A stretch of 22,324 nt of DNA, taken from positions 1-22,324 of the forward strand of contig JALFIK010000091.1 of NCBI GenBank assembly GCA_022776205.1. Direction: 5' to 3'. Positions 15,891-21,920 of the stretch are shown piece by piece. Each line of letters opens with the position of its first letter. Positions within the stretch are counted from its first letter, which is position 1. The translations under genes were made by a program, and so were the position numbers. A model generated the notes under the pieces. The model was not told the DNA's origin. It saw only the letters and a list, made by a program, of their open reading frames with translations, and did not search any database. This DNA is from Eubacterium sp. Its GTDB lineage: Bacteria > Bacillota > Clostridia > Lachnospirales > Lachnospiraceae.

Positions 15891-15924
15891 GCGCTGAAAC
15901 AAATTTGTTTTGGCGCTTTTTTAT
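15891..15924 (+). terminator. Terminator between rsmF and amt, possible amt attenuator
   Basis: GCGCTGAAAC (15891-15900) pairs with GTTTTGGCGC (15907-15916), including two G-U pairs, around a palindromic AAATTT core, and TTTTTT follows. It lies 168 bases after rsmF and about 120 bases before the amt start. It either ends rsmF transcription or, if transcription starts near 15880, acts as an attenuator in the amt leader. Confidence 0.8.
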
Positions 15925-15953
15925 TGTTTGGATAATTACAGCTGTTGCCTTGT

Positions 15954-16014
15954 GAGAGATACTCTCCCGCATCGCATAAATTTTTTTCGAAACGCGCGCA
16001 TCTCTTCGAAAAAA
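15954..16014 (+). promoter_or_regulatory. Structured 5' leader of the ammonium transporter gene
   Basis: Two hairpins lie between the terminator and the amt ribosome site: GAGAG-ATA-CTCTC (15954-15966) and TTTTTTCGAA/TTCGAAAAAA (15982-15991 with 16005-16014). GAGAGAT (15954-15960) can instead pair with ATCTCTT in the loop of the second hairpin (about 16000-16006), so the two folds exclude each other. This layout fits an RNA switch or protein-controlled leader, such as the ANTAR-regulated leaders of nitrogen genes in Firmicutes, though hexaloop rules are not clearly met. The rest of the 324-base gap is AT-rich and has no other feature I can support. Confidence 0.4.
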
Positions 16015-16046
16015 TAGAAAAAAATTTTAAAGAGGAGTGAATGAGT

Positions 16047-17726
16047 ATGGATATGAGTGTATGGTACCTCTTAGGTGCGGTATTAGTATTTTTTATGCAG
16101 TGTGGTTTTGCAATGGTAGAGACTGGTTTTACCAGAGCAAAAAACGCCGGCAATATTATCATGAAAAACCTGATGGACTTCTGTATCGGAACGGTTGTAT
16201 TCTTCTTACTCGGTTATGGAATCATGAACAGTGAGAATTATTTCTTCGGTCTGATCGGAATGCCGGATTATCAGATGTTTACCGATTTCGCAAACTTTAA
16301 CTGGCCGAACTTCTTCTTCCAGTTAGTCTTCTGTGCGACAGCAGCAACCATCGTTTCCGGAGCAATGGCAGAAAGAACAAAATTCAGTACTTACTGTATT
16401 TATTCCGGCGTGATCAGCGCGATCGTATACCCGATTGAAGCAGGCTGGGTCTGGAACAGCCAGGGCTGGCTTTGCAAATTAGGCTATGTTGATTTTGCAG
16501 GTTCTTCTGTAATTCATATGGTTGGTGGTATTGCCGCATTAATCGGCGCAGCATTACTTGGACCTCGTATTGGTAAATATACAAAAGGAAAAGATGGAAA
16601 GACCGTTGTGAATGCATTCCCTGGACATTCCTTAACACTCGGTGCATTAGGATGCTTCATTCTCTGGTTTGCATGGTATGGATTTAACGGTGCCGCAGCA
16701 AGTGATCCGACACAGTTGGCACAGATTCTCGGAACAACAACAATCGCTCCTGCAGTTGCCACTTTTGCCTGTATGATCTTTACCTGGCTTAAAAATGGTT
16801 CCCCTGATGTTTCCATGTGTCTGAATGCATCCCTGGCAGGTCTTGTAGGTATTACAGCAGGATGTGCCAATGTAGATGCCTTAGGTGCAACGATCATCGG
16901 TCTTGTTGATGGTATCCTTGTAGTAGTAGCTGTTGAATTTATTGATCAGAAATTAAAAATTGACGACCCGGTTGGTGCCGTAGCCGTTCACGGATGTAAC
17001 GGTCTGTGGGGTACCGTGGCAGTTGGTCTTTTTGATTATAAAGATGGTTTATTCTACGGTGGCGGAGCTCATCTCCTTGGTGTTCAGTGTCTTGGTGTTT
17101 TATGTATCCTCGCATATGCAGCAGTTGCCATGTTTATCGTATTTAAAATTTTGCAGAAGACAATCGGTCTTCGTGTTGCTCCGGAAGAAGAAATCATTGG
17201 TCTGGATATTTCCGAACACGACCTTGCTTCCGCATACGCAGACTTCCTTCCGATCTCTGCAACAAGCATGGGTGGTGTGACTACAGAAACTATCGACGTA
17301 ACAGATTTAAGAGACAAGAAGCTTGCTCCTGTTCTTGGTGATGAGACCAAACCGGCAGGCGGACGTTATACAAAACTTACCATTGTATGTAAGGAAGACA
17401 GATTCTCCATCCTGAAAGATGCCATGAGCCAGATCGGTGTAACCGGTATGACAGTATCTCATGTAATGGGATGTGGTACACAGAAAGGAAAGACAGGCCA
17501 GTACCGTGGTGTTAAGATGGATATGAACCTTCTGCCACAGATTCAGGTAGATATCGTAGTATCCACTGTTCCACCGGAACTTGTCGTTGCAGCAGCAAAG
17601 AAAGCCCTCTACACCGGCGAGTACGGCGATGGTAAGATCTTCCTGTACGATGTGGAAAATGTTGTCCGTATCCGTACCGACGAAATGGGAATTGCAGCCC
17701 TCGACAATACAAAGAAACAGGCATAG
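16047..17726 (+). CDS. amt: Ammonium transporter fused to a PII regulatory domain
   Basis: A 559-residue fusion. Residues 1 to ~400 are an Amt/Mep/Rh channel with eleven likely membrane helices. It has the conserved start VWYLLGAVLVFFMQCGFAMVE, the Asp-containing DFAGSSVIHMVGG with His157, and VAVHGCNGLWGT with His315, the pore histidine pair. After a short cytoplasmic linker, residues ~438-559 are a full PII (GlnB/GlnK) domain with T-loop QKGKTGQYRG (Tyr486, the residue uridylylated in some PII proteins) and GDGKIFLYDVENVVRIRT. PII normally plugs Amt as a separate trimer when nitrogen is ample; here it is covalently attached. ATG 16047 is chosen over ATG 16041 because GAGGAG (16032-16037) is nine bases away from the former but only three from the latter. 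Confidence 0.95.
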   Translation: MDMSVWYLLGAVLVFFMQCGFAMVETGFTRAKNAGNIIMKNLMDFCIGTVVFFLLGYGIMNSENYFFGLIGMPDYQMFTDFANFNWPNFFFQLVFCATAATIVSGAMAERTKFSTYCIYSGVISAIVYPIEAGWVWNSQGWLCKLGYVDFAGSSVIHMVGGIAALIGAALLGPRIGKYTKGKDGKTVVNAFPGHSLTLGALGCFILWFAWYGFNGAAASDPTQLAQILGTTTIAPAVATFACMIFTWLKNGSPDVSMCLNASLAGLVGITAGCANVDALGATIIGLVDGILVVVAVEFIDQKLKIDDPVGAVAVHGCNGLWGTVAVGLFDYKDGLFYGGGAHLLGVQCLGVLCILAYAAVAMFIVFKILQKTIGLRVAPEEEIIGLDISEHDLASAYADFLPISATSMGGVTTETIDVTDLRDKKLAPVLGDETKPAGGRYTKLTIVCKEDRFSILKDAMSQIGVTGMTVSHVMGCGTQKGKTGQYRGVKMDMNLLPQIQVDIVVSTVPPELVVAAAKKALYTGEYGDGKIFLYDVENVVRIRTDEMGIAALDNTKKQA

Positions 17727-17792
17727 ATGAATAGATAATAAGCAGCAATCAATATATAATTTTTCTACATAAAAGCAAAAAAGTAAAAAAAG

Positions 17793-17835
17793 AAATCCAT
17801 TGTATCGCCTCAGGTTATACAATGGATTTTTTCTT
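17793..17835. terminator. Bidirectional terminator between amt and mtnKA
   Basis: AAATCCATTGTAT (17793-17805) and ATACAATGGATTT (17817-17829) form a perfect 13-bp stem with an 11-base loop. A T run follows on the plus strand, and an A run precedes it, giving U's on the minus strand. It can serve both convergent genes. Confidence 0.92.
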
Positions 17836-17883
17836 TGCTCTGTATTTTTTTGCGGATAATGCAGTTTTTTCGTGGCGGGCACC

Positions 17884-20244
17884 CTATGATAAATCCATCT
17901 TTTCCGCGATTTCTTCCACGGCCTTCTTGATCTCCTTTCGCAGGAAAATCTCCTGGAATGATTTTTCGTACGGCGGATAAGCCACACCGAATTCTGTGAC
18001 GATTCCGGTGATAAGGTCATGGTCTGTCACGTCAAATGCCGGATTATATACATGGACATTTTCCGGGGTCATCGGCTTTTCGTACCACATTTTTGTCACT
18101 TCCTCCGCCGTTCTTTGTTCAATGACAATGCCGTTTCCGTCGGAAACAGAGCGGTCGATGGTGGAAGTCGGTGCGCAGACATAGAAAGGGACTCCGTATC
18201 GTCTGGCAGCAAGAGCAACCATGGAGGTGCCGATCTTGTTTGCTGTATCTCCGTTTCGGGCAACCCGGTCACATCCCACAAAGACTGCGTTTATTTTTCC
18301 TTCCCGCATCAGGGAGGCGGACATGTTATCGCAAAGAACCGTGACATCCATTCCCGCACTGGAAAGTTCAAAACTGGTAAGACGCGCTCCCTGTAATAGC
18401 GGGCGGGTTTCATCACAGTAAATTTTAAAGTGATACCCTTCCTCCTGGCCAAGATACATCGGCGCTGTGGCCGTTCCGTATTTTACCGTGGCAAGCTGGC
18501 CCGCATTACAGTGGGTGAGCAGACCGTCTCCCGGCTTTACAAGAGAAAGACCGTATTTGCCGATGGAACGGCACACCGAAATGTCCTCCTCCCGGATGGC
18601 CACTGCCTCGTCATGCAGGGCGCGGACAATCTGGGAAACAGGATCGGTCTTATGGGAAAGAACGACTTCCTCCATCCGTTTCAGGGCCCAGGACAGATTG
18701 ACTGCCGTCGGGCGTGCAGAATTGAGATAATCGGAAGCCTTTTTAAATTCCCGGTAAAACGTATCAAAATCCGAAGCATTGATTTCCCTTGCGGCAAGGT
18801 AAATGCCGATGGCGGCAGCTACACCGATGGCCGGAGCGCCCCGTACTTTAAGCAGATAAATCGCATCCCAAATCTCTTCCTGGGAAGTGAGGGAAAGAAA
18901 CTCGATGCGGGACGGAAGCTTCGTCTGGTCGATGATGACAAGGGCGTGACGGTAATCATCTAACGCTACCGTATCATAATCAAGAATCCCCTTCTTTTCT
19001 CCGAAAACCGGATGATCCGGTTCCACGGCAAGAATGGCCCGTTCCATGGCCTGGTAATAATCTGAGCCACTAAGAAATTCCTTCCGGTGAAGAATCACAT
19101 CCTTGGCAAAAAGAAGAAGAATTTTTTCTGCCTCTGCCCGCTTCCTCTCGTCCTCAATCACGAGAATATCCCGGTTATGGGCGATTCCCACGATCCGCCG
19201 GATACATTCCGTTCCGGCAAAACCGGCCGTATCGGCAAGAACTCCCTCCAGATATGTATCCAAAAAGCCTTCCGACCGGGCCAGAGGTTCCGTCGCCGTC
19301 TCCTCATAAAGCTTTCGGAATTTCTCTTTAAAAAGATCCACCACATCCATGATCGTCGTCATGCACCAGCCGCAAAAATGCGACTTCTCTGCCGGATCAC
19401 GGATGGTGGCATTCCCGTTTGCCCAGGCAAAAAACAGATTGGCGATCACATTCCCAATATCATAACCCATCGGTCCGAAAAAGGCGAATTCCGGATCAAA
19501 AACAAAGCTGTGTTCCTGATTGATAAAAATGGAACCCGTATGAAGATCCCCGTGAAGAAGGGCCTGGGCATTGTTCATAAAAGAAAATTTCAGCTTGCCG
19601 ACTTCGGTCCGCAGTACTTCATCTCCATAAATCTCCCGGGTTACAAAATCCTTTATGCCGGGAGAAACATCATTTCTTCCGTTATAATCAAGCATCGGTT
19701 CCCCGAATACAAGATTTTCCGTAATATCACAAAGCTCCGGATTCATAAAACGCTTTACGAGAGCCTTCTTCTCCTGATGATCCATCACCACATCACTGGT
19801 AAGAAGAAGGGAACGGGAAAGAAACGTCGTGATCTGCTCTGCAAACTGCGGGTAAATCTCATGGGCAATGAGCCCGTCCCGCATCATCCGGTGTCCCGTC
19901 ATATCTTCCATGATCATAGCGCACATCACCGGATCATACAGGTACACCTTCGGCACCAGACCCGGACAAAGCTTTTCCTGCAGTGTGAGAATATCCGACT
20001 CAATGCGCCCCCGGTCCGTCGAAAGCGTCATTGCTTCCGAGATGCGCAGGTGTTCTCCTGCCTGCTTTATAATGATGGAACGGCCGTTCTTCTCATCCTT
20101 TACCCGGAAAACATAATTCAAATTTCCGTCGCCGATCTCCTTTCCTAAAAGAACCGCATCCGGGGTAAAGAAATCTGTCTTCTCGCGGACATAGGCCACT
20201 GCGTCCTCTGCGGTCATCAGAAAATATGTAGAAAAATCTGACAA
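17884..20244 (-). CDS. mtnK-mtnA: Methylthioribose kinase fused to methylthioribose-1-phosphate isomerase
   Basis: A single 786-residue protein holds two consecutive steps of methylthioadenosine salvage. Residues ~1-405 are MtnK (MTR to MTR-1-phosphate): loop GDGNLNYVF at 38-46, catalytic HGDLHTGS at 231-238, and metal-binding DPE at 250-252. Residues ~430-786 are MtnA (MTR-1-P to MTRu-1-P): KVRGAPAIGVAAAIG, THCNAGQLATVKYG with catalytic Cys579, DETRPLLQGARLT, and VGCDRVARNGDTANKIGT with Asp659. A short linker (EPDHPVFGEKKG region) joins them. The frame is open to 20424. I chose TTG 20244 because GGGGAGG lies 8 bases before it; the ATG at 20217 has no ribosome site. No other salvage gene is in the window, so whether carbon returns to methionine or leaves by an aldolase shunt is unknown. 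Confidence 0.93.
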   Translation of the reverse strand: MSDFSTYFLMTAEDAVAYVREKTDFFTPDAVLLGKEIGDGNLNYVFRVKDEKNGRSIIIKQAGEHLRISEAMTLSTDRGRIESDILTLQEKLCPGLVPKVYLYDPVMCAMIMEDMTGHRMMRDGLIAHEIYPQFAEQITTFLSRSLLLTSDVVMDHQEKKALVKRFMNPELCDITENLVFGEPMLDYNGRNDVSPGIKDFVTREIYGDEVLRTEVGKLKFSFMNNAQALLHGDLHTGSIFINQEHSFVFDPEFAFFGPMGYDIGNVIANLFFAWANGNATIRDPAEKSHFCGWCMTTIMDVVDLFKEKFRKLYEETATEPLARSEGFLDTYLEGVLADTAGFAGTECIRRIVGIAHNRDILVIEDERKRAEAEKILLLFAKDVILHRKEFLSGSDYYQAMERAILAVEPDHPVFGEKKGILDYDTVALDDYRHALVIIDQTKLPSRIEFLSLTSQEEIWDAIYLLKVRGAPAIGVAAAIGIYLAAREINASDFDTFYREFKKASDYLNSARPTAVNLSWALKRMEEVVLSHKTDPVSQIVRALHDEAVAIREEDISVCRSIGKYGLSLVKPGDGLLTHCNAGQLATVKYGTATAPMYLGQEEGYHFKIYCDETRPLLQGARLTSFELSSAGMDVTVLCDNMSASLMREGKINAVFVGCDRVARNGDTANKIGTSMVALAARRYGVPFYVCAPTSTIDRSVSDGNGIVIEQRTAEEVTKMWYEKPMTPENVHVYNPAFDVTDHDLITGIVTEFGVAYPPYEKSFQEIFLRKEIKKAVEEIAEKMDLS

Positions 20245-20339
20245 AAAACCCACCTCCCCAAAATAATTTTCTACCTCTATCATACTACAAAAGAGGGACA
20301 GAGTATAGGAACTTTTTTCTTTCCAGAGGGAAAAAACTG

Positions 20340-20348
20340 TGGTATACT
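20340..20348 (+). promoter_or_regulatory. Extended -10 promoter of the Mrr-like gene
   Basis: TGGTATACT (20340-20348) is a perfect extended -10, 33 bases before the ATG at 20382. This rules out the TTG at 20352 and the frame opening at 20339 as likely starts. On the opposite strand TATGAT (20284-20279) may serve mtnKA, but no good -35 is visible. Confidence 0.6.
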
Positions 20349-20381
20349 TGCTTGCATACAAAAACAGAAAGGCAAAAATAC

Positions 20382-20918
20382 ATGAGACACTTCGATCTAT
20401 GGATCTGGCTGTGGTTTTCGGCAATGGTTGTAACCTACGGGCAGGGATACGTTTTTTATACCGGTGGGGAGGAGGAGAAAGCCGTCGCCTGCACGATACT
20501 TTGCGCCTGTGCGATCCTGCTGTTTTTCCGCCGGCTCTTTACCCTCCGTTATCTTCATATGAAAATGAAAAAAATAGACAAACTGAGCGGACGGGCCTTT
20601 GAACGGTATCTGGCAGCCCAGTTTCGCCGCCTTGGTTACCGGGTAACGCTTACGGATCTAAGTCATGATTACGGTGCCGATCTCCTTCTTAGAAAATGGG
20701 GGAAAAAGACTGTGGTTCAGGCAAAGCGATACGAAAAGAACGTGGGAATCGCTGCGGTCCAGGAAGCCGTCGGCGCCATCGCTTACTACAATGCGGACAG
20801 AGCGATGGTCGTTACTAACAGCGGCTTTACGAAAAGTGCCCGCAATCTGGCCTGGCAAAATGAGGTGGAACTCTGGGGAAGAAACGAAATCCGGGAGAAT
20901 TTTCACATAGAAGAATAG
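20382..20918 (+). CDS. Membrane-anchored Mrr-type restriction endonuclease-like protein
   Basis: A 178-residue protein with two N-terminal hydrophobic helices (about residues 6-26 and 33-49), followed by a PD-(D/E)xK nuclease domain of the Mrr type. The domain contains GRAFERYLAAQFRRLGYRV, HDYGADLLL with Asp100, VVQAKRY with the Q-x-K pair Gln113/Lys115, and a C-terminal AMVVTNSGFTKSARNLA. The active-site residues appear intact. Mrr proteins cleave methylated DNA, but this short membrane-tethered architecture is widespread in Firmicutes and its job is not established. AAAGG lies 9 bases before the ATG. No methyltransferase or specificity subunit is nearby. It is divergent from mtnKA and ends about 95 bases before the promoter of a large RNA gene. 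Confidence 0.85.
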   Translation: MRHFDLWIWLWFSAMVVTYGQGYVFYTGGEEEKAVACTILCACAILLFFRRLFTLRYLHMKMKKIDKLSGRAFERYLAAQFRRLGYRVTLTDLSHDYGADLLLRKWGKKTVVQAKRYEKNVGIAAVQEAVGAIAYYNADRAMVVTNSGFTKSARNLAWQNEVELWGRNEIRENFHIEE

Positions 20919-21011
20919 TCAGACAATTCAAACAATGGCAGTAATAAAAACAAACAATAAATATAAAATACGATGATTCTAAGAAAATCCACAAAAAAAT
21001 TTAAAATAGTG

Positions 21012-21040
21012 TTGACAAAGAGGAATTTCTAATATATAAT
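21012..21040 (+). promoter_or_regulatory. Consensus sigma-A promoter of the large RNA gene
   Basis: TTGACA (21012-21017), exactly 17 bases, and TATAAT (21035-21040) form a perfect consensus promoter, the strongest in the window. The start point should be near 21047. Strong promoters of this kind are typical of stable RNA genes. Confidence 0.9.
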
Positions 21041-21117
21041 ACAGATACAAACAAAGAACGGACGGAATAGTCCATCATATAGATTTTGAAATTAGATGTT
21101 TTTGCTTATTTAGAAGA

Positions 21118-21340
21118 AGAGGTGAGAACGCCAAACACAAGTTAGGATGATTTCAGAATTTAAATAAGACAGAAGGAGGTACAGACCACCGAAAACTTAA
21201 GTTAGAATTTCGAAACGATAAGAAACAGGAGGTACAGACCGCCAGAAGATTTAGTTTAAGAATCAGACCAAAATAATTACAGGAGGTACAGACCACCAGA
21301 AGATTTTAGTTAGGAATTCAGGTAAGGCTGCAGATCAAAA
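21118..21340 (+). repeat. Four tandem ~54-nt units with a GGAGGU/ACCACC hairpin
   Basis: GGAGGTACAGACCACC occurs at 21175-21190 and 21282-21297, and GGAGGTACAGACCGCC at 21228-21243, spaced 53 and 54 bases. A diverged unit, GAGGTGAGAACGCC, starts the series at 21119, 57 bases before. Each hairpin is followed by a related A/T-rich segment ending in AGTTAGAATT or AGTTAGGAATTC. Each can fold as GG-x-GGU, loop ACAG, ACC-x-CC with a purine mismatch in the stem. A fifth relative, GGAGGTATTAGACCG, lies at 21576-21590. Confidence 0.85.
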
Positions 21341-21615
21341 AGTACAGGATTTTAGAAGCGGCATTTCAGCAGAAAGGCTTCCATAGAAGAGTAAGATAAG
21401 AAGATACCAGATAGATCAAGGAGCTTGCTTTGAATTCATAAGACGAAGACACCGAAGTTTGGAGAATATAATCAGTGATTCCTGGATCGGAAGCAGGTTG
21501 ACGGGAAACTCTTTCTTTTGTAGAAGATAGAAGAAAGAATGAACGTAAGTACCGCAGAGGAGTTCAGAATCCGAAGGAGGTATTAGACCGTTGGACATAA
21601 TTGAACAGTATTGAG

Positions 21616-21653
21616 AGAGCATCCCGAATTGGTTGTCAGGATGCTCTTTTTTT
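21616..21653 (+). terminator. Intrinsic terminator of the large RNA
   Basis: AGAGCATCC (21616-21624) pairs perfectly with GGATGCTCT (21639-21647) around a 14-base loop, and seven T's follow. This defines the 3' end of the RNA. Confidence 0.93.
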
Positions 21654-21654
21654 A

Positions 21655-21686
21655 TTTGATAGGAAATTACGCCATTTCCTATCAAA
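21655..21686. repeat. 13-bp perfect inverted repeat upstream of the small membrane peptide
   Basis: TTTGATAGGAAAT (21655-21667) and ATTTCCTATCAAA (21674-21686) are perfectly complementary with a 6-base gap. It lies directly after the RNA terminator and 12 bases before the -10 of the next gene, so it may be an operator or a second terminator stem. A near copy of one arm, TTTGATAAGAAAT, occurs at 21896-21908 after the next terminator. Confidence 0.75.
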
Positions 21687-21694
21687 CCCGAAAG

Positions 21695-21703
21695 TGTTAT
21701 ACT
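21695..21703 (+). promoter_or_regulatory. Extended -10 promoter of the small membrane peptide
   Basis: TGTTATACT (21695-21703) is an extended -10 element. The -35 region would fall in the right arm of the inverted repeat, so a protein bound there would block the promoter. The GTG start is 29 bases downstream. Confidence 0.55.
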
Positions 21704-21731
21704 AGAAAAAACAAAAGAGGAGGAAGAAATT

Positions 21732-21821
21732 GTGTCACTGAGTCAGGGGATTACTACGATCGTTATTATTGTTGCAGTATGTCTTATGTACAATTTTCTA
21801 AAGTCCAACAGAAGAAGATAG
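21732..21821 (+). CDS. 29-residue single-span membrane peptide
   Basis: GTG 21732 opens a 29-codon frame (stop TAG 21819-21821) preceded by a strong AGAGGAGGAAG ribosome site. The product starts MSLSQG, has one hydrophobic helix (ITTIVIIVAVCLMYNFL) and ends in a basic tail KSNRRR, so it should sit in the membrane with its C-terminus inside. It has its own promoter and a strong terminator right after, which supports a real gene. No function is recognised. The size and layout resemble small regulatory membrane peptides and type I toxins; an antisense RNA promoter, which a type I system would need, is not evident. Confidence 0.65.
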   Translation: MSLSQGITTIVIIVAVCLMYNFLKSNRRR

Positions 21822-21837
21822 AGGAAGAGGTACATAA

Positions 21838-21899
21838 AAAGCCCGCAGGACGCAGAGAAAATCATATCGCTCTGCATCCCGCGGGTTATTTTTCTTTGA
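21838..21899. terminator. Terminator after the small membrane peptide, possibly shared with pepA
   Basis: GCCCGCAGGACGCAGAG (21840-21856) pairs with CTCTGCATCCCGCGGGTT from about 21869, with two mismatches and a G-U pair, followed by ATTTTTCTTT. An A run precedes the stem, so it may also terminate the convergent pepA transcript. Confidence 0.85.
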
Positions 21900-21920
21900 T
21901 AAGAAATTAATTATCGGAAA

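Larger units (their letters stand above)
21047..21653 (+). ncRNA. Large structured non-coding RNA, about 600 nt
   Basis: The stretch from the consensus promoter to the intrinsic terminator holds no reading frame with a ribosome site and start. It contains repeated GGAGGT motifs, but none has a start codon at the right distance, so translation is not the purpose. Visible structure includes a 5' hairpin GGAC/GTCC (21060-21073), the tandem repeat hairpins at 21118-21297, GAAGC/GCTTC (21355-21359 with 21377-21381), CAAG-GAG-CTTG (21418-21428), CCTG/CAGG, and TCTTTCTT/AAGAAAGA (21510-21517 with 21531-21538). AACGG (21057-21061) can pair with CCGTT (21588-21592) to close the molecule. Length, purine richness and isolated promoter-terminator setting resemble ornate large RNAs such as ROOL. 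I cannot confirm that class from sequence alone, and it may be new. Confidence 0.75.

Noticed and set aside
15900..15930. Sigma-54 promoter near TTGGCGC
   Set aside because: The -24 like TTGGC is present, but the GC of the -12 element is not at the required 10-base distance; the stretch is better explained as a terminator stem.
19087..20148. 353-codon plus-strand frame opposite mtnKA
   Set aside because: It lies fully antisense to a gene with clear catalytic motifs. Its composition is that of a shadow frame, rich in His and Lys with no domain signature.
21118..21340. Regularly spaced repeats that resemble a short CRISPR array
   Set aside because: The identical part is only 16 bases, the intervening segments are related to one another rather than unique, no cas gene is near, and the repeats lie inside a promoter-terminator transcript.
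21416..21685. 89-codon minus-strand frame opposite the large RNA
   Set aside because: It runs through the RNA terminator and the inverted repeat, with low-complexity content and no recognisable protein features.
21611..21910. 99-codon plus-strand frame
   Set aside because: It begins inside the RNA terminator, lacks a ribosome site, and overlaps in another frame the better supported 29-residue peptide and its terminator.
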